A stretch of 64,000 bases of DNA from Novosphingobium sp. G106 (lineage in GTDB: Bacteria; Pseudomonadota; Alphaproteobacteria; Sphingomonadales; Sphingomonadaceae). Where the stretch lies: the NCBI RefSeq assembly GCF_019075875.1, contig NZ_JAHOOZ010000001.1, forward strand, positions 5,212,001 to 5,276,000, written 5' to 3'. The position numbers and the translations under genes were made by a program. Shown in pieces: positions 26,681 to 35,909 of this stretch (position 1 is the stretch's first letter; each line of letters begins with the position of its first letter). The notes below the pieces were generated by a model. The model saw nothing but the letters and a program-made list of their open reading frames with translations. It made no database searches and had not been told where the DNA came from.

Positions 26681-27643
26681 TCAGGTCCCGGATCGCGGCG
26701 CCGCCCGTCGAACCGGCGCTTTCGTGAAAGTCCAGCCGCCGAGGCCCGGGCGCGCCACGAGCTGGCCGATCGAGCTGGTGCGGCCTTCGACCAGCGCGTC
26801 GAACAGGCGGGCCGCCGCGCCGCCGCGCGGTTCCTCGCCGTCGAGCTGCGCGACGATCCGTGCCAGCACGCGCAGCGCGATCGCGCGCGGGGCTTGCGGG
26901 CGGTAGGTGATCCCCAGGCCCTCGGTCGAGACGCATTCGCTCCATTCGCGCCGGACCGCCCAGTCGAGCGCGGCGTCGGCGTCGGCGAGGTGCGCTGCGC
27001 TGGCGGCGATGCTCGGCACGTCGAGCCAGTCGGCCTCGGCCAGAGCTTTGCGCAGCCGGGCGCGGTCGAAGCGGTCGTCGCTGTTGCTGGGGTCGAGCGC
27101 GGGCGTCAGGCCGGCCGCCGCGACGATGGCCGCGAGCTCGTCCTTGCGCCAGGCGAGCAGCGGCCGGAGCAAGGGAAGCGTGGTTCCGGGGGCCAGGCCT
27201 TTTGCGCGCGTCCCGGCGAGCCCGGCGACGCCGCTGGCGCGGTTCAGCCGCAGGAGCAGCGTCTCGGCCTGATCGTCGGCATGGTGCGCGGTGGCGAGGG
27301 CCTCGATGCCTCGCGCTGCAGCCCAGCCGGCGAGTGCGGCGTAGCGCGCGCTGCGGGCCTCGGACTGGACGTTGCCCGGCGCGACATCGACCTGCAACGT
27401 CTCATGCGGCACGTCCAGGCCGGCGCAAATCACCGCGACGTCGGCCGCTTCGGCGGCGCTTTCGGGGCGGAGCTGGTGATCGACCGTCGCCGCCTCGACC
27501 CGCCCGGGCAGCGCCGCCGCGGCAAGCAGCAGCAGTGCCAGGCTGTCGGGCCCGCCCGAGACGGCGAGGCCCAGCTTGCCGCCGGCCTGCCACAGCGGCG
27601 CCAGATCGCCGGCGAAGCGGGCGGCTAGCGCGGCGTCCACCAC
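26681..27643 (-). CDS. tilS: tRNA(Ile)-lysidine synthetase
   Basis: This 320-residue N-type ATP pyrophosphatase converts the wobble C34 of tRNA-Ile(CAU) to lysidine. The PP-loop 'SGGPDSLALLLL' begins at 29, and 'TAHHADDQAETLLLRLNRASG' carries the conserved family motif. It is the short form common in alphaproteobacteria, without the full C-terminal domain of E. coli TilS. It begins 7 bases after the cpoB-like gene on the same strand, so both are probably cotranscribed. Confidence 0.94.
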   Translation of the reverse strand: MVDAALAARFAGDLAPLWQAGGKLGLAVSGGPDSLALLLLAAAALPGRVEAATVDHQLRPESAAEAADVAVICAGLDVPHETLQVDVAPGNVQSEARSARYAALAGWAAARGIEALATAHHADDQAETLLLRLNRASGVAGLAGTRAKGLAPGTTLPLLRPLLAWRKDELAAIVAAAGLTPALDPSNSDDRFDRARLRKALAEADWLDVPSIAASAAHLADADAALDWAVRREWSECVSTEGLGITYRPQAPRAIALRVLARIVAQLDGEEPRGGAAARLFDALVEGRTSSIGQLVARPGLGGWTFTKAPVRRAAPRSGT

Positions 27644-27650
27644 CGCAGCC

Positions 27651-28661
27651 TTACTTGGCGGGGCACTTCACCCCGCCGCGCGTGGCATCGTATTGGCTCT
27701 TCAACCGGCCCGCGGCTTCGGCCGCATAGGTGTCGGCGAACTCGGCCAAGGCGATGCAGGCGCGGCTGGTGTCCTTGAGCTGGCGCATCGATTCCGCCAG
27801 CAGCAGCAGGCTGTCCGATGCGCGCGCGCCGGTCTTGTCGCCCTGGTAGTTCTGCAGGAACCAGGTGGCGGCCTCGCGCGGCTTGCCGTCGTCGAGATAG
27901 GCGCGGCCGAGCAGGTTGCGCGCGAAGCTGATCTTGGCGTGGCGCGGATAGCGGTCGACCATCATCTTCAGCTGCTGCTGCGCTTCGGGATAGAACTTCG
28001 CTTCCCAGAGGCGGAAGCCGTAGGAGTATTCGTCGTCGCCCGGATCGTTGGTCGCGGGTTTCTGAATCGCCTGGACCGCGGCCAGGCGCTGCGCGGTCGG
28101 CCGGGTCGTGGTGGGAGTTGCCCTTGCCGCTGCGGCAACCGGCTTCGGCGCGGCAGCGACGGGCGGGGCTACGACGGGCTTGGGGGCCGAGGCGCCGCCG
28201 CTCATCGCCGCGAGATTGCTGTCACCCGCTGCCGGAGCTGCGGTGGTCGGCGTCGCGCCGGCAGTGGTCGCGGCCGCATCGGCCGTGCCGACGGCGGATT
28301 TCGCTTCGAGGATCGACAGGCGGTTGCTGGTCTGCTCGATCTGCGCGGTCAGCTTCGCGAGCTGCGATTCCACCGTGTCCATGCGCGTCAGCAGATCGCT
28401 GACCGGGGTGGAGGCGGGTGTTGCCGTATTGGTCGCAGCGGGCTGGCCCGGAGTAATCTCGGGCGCGAAAAGCTTGTCGCCGCTGGCGCCGGGAAAGACC
28501 TGGCGCTGGAGCGCGCGGATTTCGGCTTCCATCTTGCGGATGCGCGCCTCGGCCATCGTGTCCTGCGCGAGGGCGGGAAGCGACGTCCCGACCAGAACCA
28601 CCGCCAAGGCAGACATCGTTGCCGCCTTAACCGGACGAATGCGTCCGAGCCATGTCTTCAT
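27651..28661 (-). CDS. CpoB/YbgF-like periplasmic TPR protein
   Basis: This 336-residue secreted protein has a signal peptide (about 1-33, ending 'TSLPALAQ'), a coiled coil ('EARIRKMEAEIRALQRQV'), a second heptad region ('RMDTVESQLAKLTAQIEQ'), an Ala/Pro/Thr-rich linker and C-terminal TPR repeats. The repeats include 'YSYGFRLWEAKFYPEAQQQL' and 'SLLLLAESMRQL'. This is the arrangement of CpoB/YbgF, which coordinates peptidoglycan synthesis with the Tol-Pal system. The tol-pal genes are not in this window. It leads tilS by 7 bases. Confidence 0.83.
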   Translation of the reverse strand: MKTWLGRIRPVKAATMSALAVVLVGTSLPALAQDTMAEARIRKMEAEIRALQRQVFPGASGDKLFAPEITPGQPAATNTATPASTPVSDLLTRMDTVESQLAKLTAQIEQTSNRLSILEAKSAVGTADAAATTAGATPTTAAPAAGDSNLAAMSGGASAPKPVVAPPVAAAPKPVAAAARATPTTTRPTAQRLAAVQAIQKPATNDPGDDEYSYGFRLWEAKFYPEAQQQLKMMVDRYPRHAKISFARNLLGRAYLDDGKPREAATWFLQNYQGDKTGARASDSLLLLAESMRQLKDTSRACIALAEFADTYAAEAAGRLKSQYDATRGGVKCPAK

Positions 28662-28801
28662 GATAGCACCATTTTTTGCGTAACCCTCAGGGCCCCGGAA
28701 CGGCCGCCCAGCGGGCCTGCCAGCGGTCGGCAGAACCGGAGATTAACCGTCTTGGCCTGCCGAGGTGATTGCCGCAGTCGCGTTGCAGTGTCGAGCCTCG
28801 C

Positions 28802-29872
28802 CTATTGCGAAACGGTGGAAGCTTTGGGCGGCTCGACATTGTAGGGCAGCGTCGGTGTCGGCGCGGCCGCCGCGGGTGCAGGCGCCGCCGGCGAAGGCGA
28901 AGGCACCGGCGCAGCGGCCTTGGGCGCAGCGGGTTTGGCGACCGGTGCGGGTGAAGCCGAGGGCCTCGTCGACGGGGCTGCCGCCCTGGCGGCGGCGGGG
29001 ACCTGTGCCGCAGGAGCCGGCGGGGCTGCCGAAGCGGGCTGGGCGACGGGAGCGGCCGCGACCGGTGCGGCGGGAGCTGCCGGCTGGCCGCGTGCGAGCA
29101 GCGCCGCGGCCGAGATCGGCACGGAGATGACCTTGCGCTTGTCCGCCAGCGGAGCCACCGGCTGGCCGCCGATGGTGACGGTCAGCGCGTCGGGCCAGGC
29201 GGTGCGCAGCTGCGGCTCGACCGCATCGGTCGGGATCGCGAAGCTCTCACCCAGCGCCATTTCCTTCTGGAACAGCTGCTTGCCGTCCTTGTCGACGATC
29301 TTGACCCAGGCGCCGGCTTCCTTCGCCGTGATCACGACCTGGCCCTGCGGGTTCGCCGCAATCGGTGTGGGCGGCGGCAGGACGACCTTCTTCGTCGCCG
29401 GCTGCGGCGGCGCTTCCTTGATCAGGTCGGGCAGCGAGACCGCGGGGAAGATGTAGCTGCCCCAGAACACGGCGACGGCGGCGATGACCGCCAGCGCGCC
29501 CGCGCCGGCGATCCAGGCCAGGCGCATGCTGGGCACGCGCGCGGGGTCACCGGGCTCGAAAGTCGGCTTGGCCGGCGTCGGCGCATCGTCGATCATGTCG
29601 AGCTCGACGCGCACCGCATGGGCTATCTCGCGCTCGTCGAGGCCTACGGTGCGGGCATAGGCGCGTGAGAAGCCGACGGCGTAGGTGCTGCTGGCGAGAT
29701 CGGCGAAGCGTTCTTCCTCGATCGCGGCGAGGTGGCGTTCGGCGATCTTGGTGCGTGCGGCGACATCGGCGCGGCTCAGCCGGAGCTTTTCACGGGCCCG
29801 CCGCAACCGCGCTCCGACGCCTGAAGAGTCGTCGATAGGTATCTGCGGCTGCTGTAGATCCTGTTCGGCCAT
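28802..29872 (-). CDS. RodZ-like protein: HTH domain, one membrane helix, DUF4115
   Basis: This 356-residue protein has an N-terminal HTH_25/Xre-like domain (about 18-85: 'GARLRRAREKLRLSRADVAA', then 'YAVGFSRAYARTVGLDE'), a transmembrane helix near 117-137 ('MRLAWIAGAGALAVIAAVAV'), and a periplasmic DUF4115 domain ('GAWVKIVDKDGKQLFQKEM'). A long Ala/Pro-rich C-terminal tail follows. This is the RodZ plan; RodZ links MreB to the cell wall. In sphingomonads the equivalent is usually annotated 'helix-turn-helix domain-containing'. The tail is unusually Ala/Pro-rich and low-complexity. Confidence 0.82.
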   Translation of the reverse strand: MAEQDLQQPQIPIDDSSGVGARLRRAREKLRLSRADVAARTKIAERHLAAIEEERFADLASSTYAVGFSRAYARTVGLDEREIAHAVRVELDMIDDAPTPAKPTFEPGDPARVPSMRLAWIAGAGALAVIAAVAVFWGSYIFPAVSLPDLIKEAPPQPATKKVVLPPPTPIAANPQGQVVITAKEAGAWVKIVDKDGKQLFQKEMALGESFAIPTDAVEPQLRTAWPDALTVTIGGQPVAPLADKRKVISVPISAAALLARGQPAAPAAPVAAAPVAQPASAAPPAPAAQVPAAARAAAPSTRPSASPAPVAKPAAPKAAAPVPSPSPAAPAPAAAAPTPTLPYNVEPPKASTVSQ

Positions 29873-29941
29873 CCGGGTCCCGATCGGAGTTGAGGTGCGA
29901 CGCCCCGCAAGGCGAAGTGAAACGCCGTCCCGCCTTTCAAG

Positions 29942-32272
29942 TCAATACCGTGACCCTCGGTTTACGCGGTTGCACACAGGCTGGATAGCCTGCCTGCGAT
30001 CAGTCGCAGGTGATGCCGCGCTGGCAGGCCCATTCCTCGAGCGCGACGCGCAGGCTGGGCGGGGGGAAGCGAGCCAACCTGCCATCGCGGCCTCGATCTC
30101 GCCGAGATTGATCTTGCGCACGAGTTCCTTGATCGGGCCGACCGCGGCCGGCGTGATCGACAGGCGTCGGATGCCCACGCCGATCAGCGCCAGCGCTTCC
30201 AGCTGGCGACCGCCCATCTCGCCGCAGACGGTGAGATCGACGTTGTGCCCGTCGATCGAGCTGATCACGCGCCGGATGAAGCGCAGGATCGACGGGCTCA
30301 GCCAGTCGTAGCGTTCGGCGAGCTTGGGGTTCGAGCGGTCGGCGGCGAAGAGGAACTGGGTGAGGTCGTTGGTGCCGATCGACAGGAACGACAGCTTGGG
30401 CGCCAGCAGGTCGAGCTGCTCGGCCAGCGCCGGCACTTCGAGCATGGCGCCATAGCGGATCGCGTCGGGCAACTGCTTCTTGCGCGCCTTGAGGAAGGCG
30501 AGCTGGCCTTCGAACACGTCCTTGGCGGCGTCGAATTCCCAGGGCTCCGATACCATGGGGAACATGACGTTGAGCGTGCGCCCGCCCGCGGCCTCGAGCA
30601 GCGCGCGCGCCTGGACCTTGAGCAGGCCTTCGCGTTCGAGCGCGACACGCAGCGCGCGCCAGCCCATTGCCGGGTTCTCCTCCGCCTCGCCGTCGTTGTG
30701 GCGCAGGTAGGGCAGGACCTTGTCGCCGCCGATGTCGACCGTGCGGAAGATGACCGGCCGCTCGCCGGCGCTGTCGAGCACGTCCCGGTAGAGCCGCGTC
30801 TGCCGTTCGCGCGCGGGCAGGGTTGCCGAGACGAGGAACTGGAACTCGGTGCGAAACAGGCCGATGCCGTCGGCGCCGGTGAGCGCCAGGTTGGGCATGT
30901 CGTCACGCAGGCCGGCATTGATCATCACCGCGATGCGCTGGCCGTCGAGCGTCACCGGCTCGACATCGCGCAGCGCGGCATAGCCGGCCTGGCGTTCGCG
31001 GCTCCTGGCGAAGCGGGTTTCGAAGGCCTCGACCAGCGCCTGGGTCGGGCGGATCGTCGCCGTGCCCTCCTCGCAGTCGAGCAGGAGCTGGTCGCCTTCG
31101 CGGATCAGCCCCCGCAGGCTGCGCACGCGGCCGAGCACCGGCACGCCCATGGCCCGCGCGACGATGACGACGTGGGCAGTGAGCGAGCCTTCCTCGAGGA
31201 TCACGCCCTTGAGGCGGCGCTTGTCGTACTCGAGCAGCTCGGCCGGGCCGAGATTGCGCGCGATCAGGATGGCATCGTTGCGCAGGCCCTTGCTCGCCGC
31301 CGAACCGAGCTGGCCCGAAACGATGCGCAGCAGCCGGTTGGCCAGGTCCTCGAGGTCGTGCATGCGATCGGCCAGCAGCGGATCGTCGATCTGGCGCATG
31401 CGCATCCGGGTGCGCTGCTGGACGCGCTCGATCGCTGCCTCGGCGGTCAGGCCGCTGTCGATCGCCTCGTTGATCCGCCTTGCCCAGCCTTCGTCATAGG
31501 CGAACATCTTGTAGGTTTCGAGGATCTCCTCGTGCTCGCCGCCGACGCCGAACTCGGCTTGGGCGGCCATGCGGTCGATCCCTTCGCGCATCTTGTCGAA
31601 GGCCATGTAAACGCGCTGGCGCTCGGCCTCGGTATCCTCGGCGACGATGTGCTCGATCGTCACGCGTGGCTGGTGATAGACCGCGCAGCCGGTGGCCAGG
31701 CCCTTCACCAAGGTCAGGCCGCGCAGCATCTCGGGGCCGGTCTGGGCATCGGTCGCGGCATAGTCGTCCTCGTCGACGAGTTCCGCATTGGCGATCAGTT
31801 CTGACAGGACCATGGCAACGGTCTGCAGCGCCTCGATCTCGACCTCTTCGTAGCGGCGCGGCTCGACGTGCTGGACGCAAAGCACGCCCACGGCCCGCTC
31901 ACGCCGGACGATCGGCACCCCGGCGAAGGAATGGAACTTGTCCTCGCCCGTTTCCGGCCGATAGGAGAAGTCCGGGTGTGCTGCCGCTTCGGCTAGGTTG
32001 AGCATCTCGATCTGCTCGGCGATCGTGCCGACGAGGCCTTCGCCCACGCTCATCCGCGTGACGTGCACGGCCTCTTGCGCGAGGCCGCGCGTAGCGAACA
32101 GCTCGAGCATGCCTTCGCGGAGCAGGTAGATCGAGCAGACCTCGCTATCGAGACCCGCGCCGATCACCTCGACGACGGTGTTGAGCTTGGCCTGCGCGTG
32201 GCTGCGCGAAGCCATCACCTCGTGAAGGCGGGTGAGGATCGTTCTGGCGGCGGCGACGGCTGCGCTGGTCAT
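29942..32272 (-). CDS. ptsP: PEP-protein phosphotransferase PtsP (EI-Ntr) with C-terminal frameshift
   Basis: This 776-residue reading frame encodes the nitrogen-PTS enzyme I. A GAF domain (about 15-165) is followed by the PEP-utiliser domains; phosphoacceptor His367 lies in 'EEGSLTAHVVIVARAMG', and the barrel has 'GIGLFRTEFQFL' and 'FLSIGTNDLTQFLFAADR'. The last 40 residues after 'AGWLAS' are basic and unconserved. Adding one G in the six-G run at 30061-30066 restores the tail 'PPPSLRVALEEWACQRG' and a stop at 30000, giving about 757 residues. The frameshift is therefore either a sequencing indel or a real late mutation. It passes phosphate from PEP to NPr and controls nitrogen and carbon signalling. 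Confidence 0.92.
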   Translation of the reverse strand: MTSAAVAAARTILTRLHEVMASRSHAQAKLNTVVEVIGAGLDSEVCSIYLLREGMLELFATRGLAQEAVHVTRMSVGEGLVGTIAEQIEMLNLAEAAAHPDFSYRPETGEDKFHSFAGVPIVRRERAVGVLCVQHVEPRRYEEVEIEALQTVAMVLSELIANAELVDEDDYAATDAQTGPEMLRGLTLVKGLATGCAVYHQPRVTIEHIVAEDTEAERQRVYMAFDKMREGIDRMAAQAEFGVGGEHEEILETYKMFAYDEGWARRINEAIDSGLTAEAAIERVQQRTRMRMRQIDDPLLADRMHDLEDLANRLLRIVSGQLGSAASKGLRNDAILIARNLGPAELLEYDKRRLKGVILEEGSLTAHVVIVARAMGVPVLGRVRSLRGLIREGDQLLLDCEEGTATIRPTQALVEAFETRFARSRERQAGYAALRDVEPVTLDGQRIAVMINAGLRDDMPNLALTGADGIGLFRTEFQFLVSATLPARERQTRLYRDVLDSAGERPVIFRTVDIGGDKVLPYLRHNDGEAEENPAMGWRALRVALEREGLLKVQARALLEAAGGRTLNVMFPMVSEPWEFDAAKDVFEGQLAFLKARKKQLPDAIRYGAMLEVPALAEQLDLLAPKLSFLSIGTNDLTQFLFAADRSNPKLAERYDWLSPSILRFIRRVISSIDGHNVDLTVCGEMGGRQLEALALIGVGIRRLSITPAAVGPIKELVRKINLGEIEAAMAGWLASPRPACASRSRNGPASAASPATDRRQAIQPVCNRVNRGSRY

Positions 32273-32307
32273 GCGCTCCGACTAGCGCAAAGCTGCGGCT
32301 TTGGGAA

Positions 32308-32325
32308 CGCGGCACACACGCCGCG
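32308..32325 (-). terminator. Hairpin after the DUF465 gene
   Basis: CGCGGC and GCCGCG arms flank ACACAC, and a second hairpin (AAAGC-TGCG-GCTTT) lies at 32289-32302, all between the DUF465 stop and the ptsP start. No long T-run follows, so termination is only a possibility. Confidence 0.3.
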
Positions 32326-32351
32326 CAACCGTTCCATCTGCGAAAAGATCT

Positions 32352-32507
32352 CTAGATGTGTTCAAGTTCTTCCTTGATGCGGAGCTTACGCTTCTTGAGC
32401 GTCTGGATAACCACAACATCAGGCATCGGGCGGCTCATTTCTTCCTGAAGACGCCGTTCGAGGCCGGCGTGCTTGAGCTGCAAGGCGCTGAGATGCGAAG
32501 CTTCCAT
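32352..32507 (-). CDS. DUF465 small coiled-coil protein
   Basis: This protein of about 51 residues belongs to the DUF465/YdcH family: one amphipathic helix pair with the signature 'LKKRKLRIKEELE' at the C-terminus and 'SALQLKHAGLERRLQEE' before it. I choose the ATG at 32507 because AGGAGG is 9 bases upstream; the ATG at 32513 would be only 3 bases from it. It diverges from a second DUF465 gene at 32711. The function of the family is not known; it may act as a small adaptor or RNA-associated protein. Confidence 0.8.
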   Translation of the reverse strand: MEASHLSALQLKHAGLERRLQEEMSRPMPDVVVIQTLKKRKLRIKEELEHI

Positions 32508-32710
32508 ATTCATGGTCCTCCTCGTTGGCCTACCCGGGAGCGACCCGGGGCCGACTCGGCCCTCTACGGGTGCGGCGCGATTGTCATGCAACCATATTCA
32601 TCCTATCTTGCGAAGCTCAAAATGGGACGTTTCGGCGAAACGCGGCGAGTCTGCGTCGAGTGGTTCTGATGTCCTTGCAGGTGGGGCGAACAGCTCGTGG
32701 AGATTACGGC

Positions 32711-32908
32711 GTGAACGAAGAAGAGCTGCGTAAGCGGCTGGAAGCGCTTAAAATCGAGCATCGCGACCTCGACGCCGCGATCGATGCACTGGCGACGGCC
32801 AATTCGGCGGACCAGCTGCAAATTGCCCGACTTAAGAAAAGGAAGCTGAAACTAAAGGATCAAATTGCGCTGGTAGAGGATTATCTGATACCAGACATCA
32901 TCGCCTAA
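32711..32908 (+). CDS. DUF465 small coiled-coil protein (second copy)
   Basis: This 65-residue protein from a GTG start at 32711 (GGAG upstream) shows the same family ending, 'LKKRKLKLKDQIALVED'. The N-terminal helix is 'EELRKRLEALKIEHRDLDA'. A longer frame from 32525 lacks conservation and crosses the divergent promoter, so I reject it. Having two DUF465 genes head to head is a familiar sphingomonad arrangement. Function unknown; a dimeric coiled coil is likely. Confidence 0.82.
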   Translation: MNEEELRKRLEALKIEHRDLDAAIDALATANSADQLQIARLKKRKLKLKDQIALVEDYLIPDIIA

Positions 32909-33016
32909 ATGGCGGCTGCGGCGCCGCAGGGTTTGTGCCACTTTTGCACAGTCCCAAATGCGCTGTGGAATCACGAGTGGCTACGATTGCCGGATGCCAC
33001 TGCGTGGGATTATTCC

Positions 33017-33484
33017 ATGTCCATGACACAGCCTGCCACGATCAATCCTCGCATCATCGAAGGCCTCTACGCCGAGGCGCTGGTGCTCGCCGACGAGGTG
33101 CGTGCGGCCTTCAGGCTGTCCGGCCGGCTCGAAGCAGCGGGGCGCGAGGAAGACCTGTCGCGCATTGCGCTCTCCTGCGAGGCGCTGCGCACGACGACGC
33201 GGATGATGCACGCGATCGCCTGGCTGCTCAACCACCGCGCCTATTTCATGGGCGAGCTCAGCGAGTTCCAGCTGCGCCGCCACGGCAAGCTGGCCCTGGA
33301 CAGCGCCGCCGCCGATCCCGAGCGGCTGGCGCTGCTCGATCCCGAGATCCGCGACCTGATCGGCGCGAGCGAGCGGTTCTATGCGCGGCTGATGCGGCTC
33401 GACAACGGCTGGCGCCAGACCGAGCTTCCCATGCCCAGCGCCATTGCCGCGCTGCGTGAGCGTATCCGCGTGGTCGGGCGCTGA
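33017..33484 (+). CDS. DUF1465/RcdA-type protein
   Basis: This 155-residue helical protein belongs to the DUF1465 family that includes Caulobacter RcdA, an adaptor that helps ClpXP degrade CtrA. It has 'YAEALVLADEVRAAF', 'SRIALSCEALRTTTRMMHAI', 'AWLLNHRAYFMGELS' and 'RLMRLDNGWRQTELPMPSAI'. I use ATG 33017 (MSMTQ...), since the frame upstream of it has no conserved features. A GAATC (GANTC, CcrM-type) site lies about 45 bases upstream. Its role in cell-cycle proteolysis is inferred from the family only. Confidence 0.82.
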   Translation: MSMTQPATINPRIIEGLYAEALVLADEVRAAFRLSGRLEAAGREEDLSRIALSCEALRTTTRMMHAIAWLLNHRAYFMGELSEFQLRRHGKLALDSAAADPERLALLDPEIRDLIGASERFYARLMRLDNGWRQTELPMPSAIAALRERIRVVGR

Positions 33485-33544
33485 TCTTCTCCGGCTGCTA
33501 GCAGGCCTATCGACAGGCGCGCGCCGACCCCCCATATCCGGCGC

Positions 33545-34417
33545 ATGGAATTTCCGCCCAAACCCTGGCCCGTCGGCGAGGCCGATCCCGCCGAACCGCT
33601 GGTGCGCCGCGTGCTCGCCGCGAACCCTTCGGCTTTCACTTTCACCGGAACGCAGTCCTATGTCGTCGGCGCAGCCGGCGATGTTGCGGTGATCGACCCG
33701 GGGCCGATCGAGGACGATCACATCGAGGCGCTGCTCGCCGCGATCGGCGACGCTAAAGTGAGCGCGATCGTCTGCACCCATACGCACAAGGACCATTCGC
33801 CCGCGGCCGCGCCGCTGGCCGAGCGGACAGGCGCGCCGATCATCGGTTGCGCGCCGCTGGTACTCAGCGACGACGGCCCGCGCTCCGACGCGAGCTTCGA
33901 TCCGACCTATGCGCCGGACCGGGTGCTGGCGGATGGCGAAAGCATCATGGGCGAGGGCTGGACGCTGACTGCGGTCGCGACCCCGGGCCACACCTCGAAC
34001 CACCTCTGCTTCGCGCTGGCGGAATCGGGCGCGCTGTTCACCGGCGATCATGTCATGGGCTGGTCGACCTCGGTGGTCTCGCCGCCGGACGGGGACATGA
34101 CCGCCTATATGGCGAGCCTGCAGAAGCTCTACGAGCGCGAGGACCGCGTCTATTACCCCGCGCATGGCCCGGCGGTGACCAAGCCGCAGCAGCTCGTGCG
34201 CGGCATGATCGGCCACCGCCGTCAGCGCGAGAACCAGATCATCCGCCAGATCGAGGCCGGCGTGCACCAGATCCACGCGATGGTGCCGCAGATGTACAAG
34301 GGTGTCGACGAGCGGCTCTGGCCGGCGGCCGAACGGTCGGTGCTGGCTCATCTGATCGACCTGGAACGCCGGGGACGGGTCGTCCGTTCTGACGACACAT
34401 GGACGATCGCCGCCTGA
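33545..34417 (+). CDS. MBL-fold metallo-hydrolase (LACTB2-like)
   Basis: This 290-residue protein has the zinc-binding signature as 'CTHTHKDHSPAAAPL' and further ligands in 'VATPGHTSNHLCFAL' and 'LFTGDHVMGWSTS'. The C-terminal about 60 residues form the winged-helix-like tail of LACTB2-type proteins ('HRRQRENQIIRQIEAG', then 'LIDLERRGRVVR'). These are mostly hydrolases of esters, thioesters or RNA. Its last 19 bases overlap the DUF4230 gene start, so the two are translationally linked. The substrate is unknown. Confidence 0.88.
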   Translation: MEFPPKPWPVGEADPAEPLVRRVLAANPSAFTFTGTQSYVVGAAGDVAVIDPGPIEDDHIEALLAAIGDAKVSAIVCTHTHKDHSPAAAPLAERTGAPIIGCAPLVLSDDGPRSDASFDPTYAPDRVLADGESIMGEGWTLTAVATPGHTSNHLCFALAESGALFTGDHVMGWSTSVVSPPDGDMTAYMASLQKLYEREDRVYYPAHGPAVTKPQQLVRGMIGHRRQRENQIIRQIEAGVHQIHAMVPQMYKGVDERLWPAAERSVLAHLIDLERRGRVVRSDDTWTIAA

Positions 34418-35046
34418 ATCCGCCTATCACGCCGGCTCGCGGCGCAGCTCTGCCGTGGCTGCTGTTCGTCGTCGCGCTGGCGCTGGCTGTCTGGGCGATG
34501 TGGCGCGTCTATGGTCCCAAGCCAGCGGGCGATCCGCTGGCGACCACGCTGACCGCCTTCGAGAAACAGAATCGCCTCACGGTCTTCTCCGCGCAGCTCT
34601 CGCCCGTCGTCGCCAACGACGAGGAAGCGGTGTTCGGCCTGATCAAGTCGCGCCAGGTGGCGGTGATCCCGGCGCGGATCGACTACACGATCGACCTTTC
34701 GGCGATGGGCCACGACCGGCTGACCTGGAATGCCGAGACGAAACGCCTCGACGTCCGCCTGCCGCCGCTGGCGCTGAGCCGGCCCAACCTCGACGAGGGC
34801 AGGGCGCAATATCTGCGCGAGGGCGTCTGGATCACCCGCACTACGCAAGACAATCTCACCCGTGCCAACACCCAGCTCGCCGAGAAACAGGCGGCCGAGC
34901 AGGCGGCCAACCCTGTGCTGATGGGCCTCGCCCGCGCCGCCGCCAAGGACGCGATCCGCCAGAACCTGACGATCCCGCTGCAGGTTGCGGGTTACGGTGA
35001 CGTCACCGTCGCGGTGCGTTTCGACGGTGAAGCGGCACCGAACTGA
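34399..35046 (+). CDS. DUF4230 membrane-anchored protein
   Basis: This 215-residue protein has one N-terminal transmembrane helix (about 19-39, 'LPWLLFVVALALAVWAMWRV') and a DUF4230 domain with 'FSAQLSPVVANDEEAVFGL' and 'VIPARIDYTIDLSAMG', then a helical C-terminus ('RAAAKDAIRQNLTIPLQVAG'). Function unknown. It overlaps the MBL gene by 19 bases, suggesting the two act together or are at least coexpressed. Confidence 0.8.
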   Translation: MDDRRLNPPITPARGAALPWLLFVVALALAVWAMWRVYGPKPAGDPLATTLTAFEKQNRLTVFSAQLSPVVANDEEAVFGLIKSRQVAVIPARIDYTIDLSAMGHDRLTWNAETKRLDVRLPPLALSRPNLDEGRAQYLREGVWITRTTQDNLTRANTQLAEKQAAEQAANPVLMGLARAAAKDAIRQNLTIPLQVAGYGDVTVAVRFDGEAAPN

Positions 35047-35105
35047 TTCCACTTTTACACAGTAACCAACGGTAGTATCCTGCGCGCCGCATCGGGGGAC
35101 TCCAT

Positions 35106-35819
35106 ATGGCGACGCTTGCTCAGGTCGAGGTCAGCGATCAGTCTTTCTGGCAGAAGACGATGCTGTGGATCTCGGTATTCATAGTCTTCGGCTTCGCCCA
35201 GTTCGCTGCGCGCGGACTGGTCGATTACGGTTCGGTTCCGCTCTACGTTCATGCTCATGCCGTGGTGATGATGGCGTGGCTCGGCTTGACCGTAACCCAG
35301 GCGACGCTGGTGGCGCGCGACAATCTGGCGCTGCATCGCCGGCTTGGCTGGCTGGGCGCGGCGCTCGCCACCGTCGTCGTGTGTTTCGGCAGTTGGGTTT
35401 CGATCCAGATCATCCAGGCCCACCGCGAGCCGTTCTTCTTCACGCCGCCGTTCTTCCTCGCGTTGACGCAGGTGGGCCTGCTGACGTTCGCCGGGCTGAT
35501 CGTCGCGGCGATCGCGCGTCGCAAGGAAACGGAATGGCATCGCCGCCTGATGGTTGGCGCGCTTATCATGCTGATGGAGCCGGCGCTCGGCCGGACGCTG
35601 CCGATGCCGCTGATCATGCCCTGGGGCGAATGGGCGGCGCTGGTGGTCCAACTCGGCGTGCTGGCCGTGGTCGCGCGGCATGATCGCAAGGTGCTGGGCA
35701 TGATCCATCCGGCAACGATCGCCGCCGGGCTGGTGATCACGCTCAGCCATTGCATCATCGAGGCCTTGGCCGTCGCGCCCTTCTGGCAAGCCTTGACGGA
35801 TCGCGTGATCGCGGCCTGA
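35106..35819 (+). CDS. Multi-pass membrane protein, unknown (DUF2306-like)
   Basis: This 237-residue protein has about seven hydrophobic helices with the motif 'VPLYVHAHAVVMMAWLGLTV' (histidines 'HAHA') and 'LALHRRLGWLGAALATVVV', a pattern seen in small membrane proteins with a possible heme or metal site. 'EWHRRLMVGALIMLMEPALG' follows. It resembles, in size and the 'H.R.GW' motif, the DUF2306-like protein at 53854-54567. No enzyme activity can be assigned. Confidence 0.7.
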   Translation: MATLAQVEVSDQSFWQKTMLWISVFIVFGFAQFAARGLVDYGSVPLYVHAHAVVMMAWLGLTVTQATLVARDNLALHRRLGWLGAALATVVVCFGSWVSIQIIQAHREPFFFTPPFFLALTQVGLLTFAGLIVAAIARRKETEWHRRLMVGALIMLMEPALGRTLPMPLIMPWGEWAALVVQLGVLAVVARHDRKVLGMIHPATIAAGLVITLSHCIIEALAVAPFWQALTDRVIAA

Positions 35820-35909
35820 TCGCATTTTCTCCTTGGGCCTTTTTTGCTTGGGAACTGCCGGGCGAATGCCTATCTGACCCGGCGAAGACCGAGGGATGAA
35901 AAAGCCAAG

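Noticed and set aside
32525..32710. Longer N-terminus of the plus-strand DUF465 protein
   Set aside because: It would cross the divergent promoter and adds no conserved residues; the GTG at 32711 has a ribosome site.
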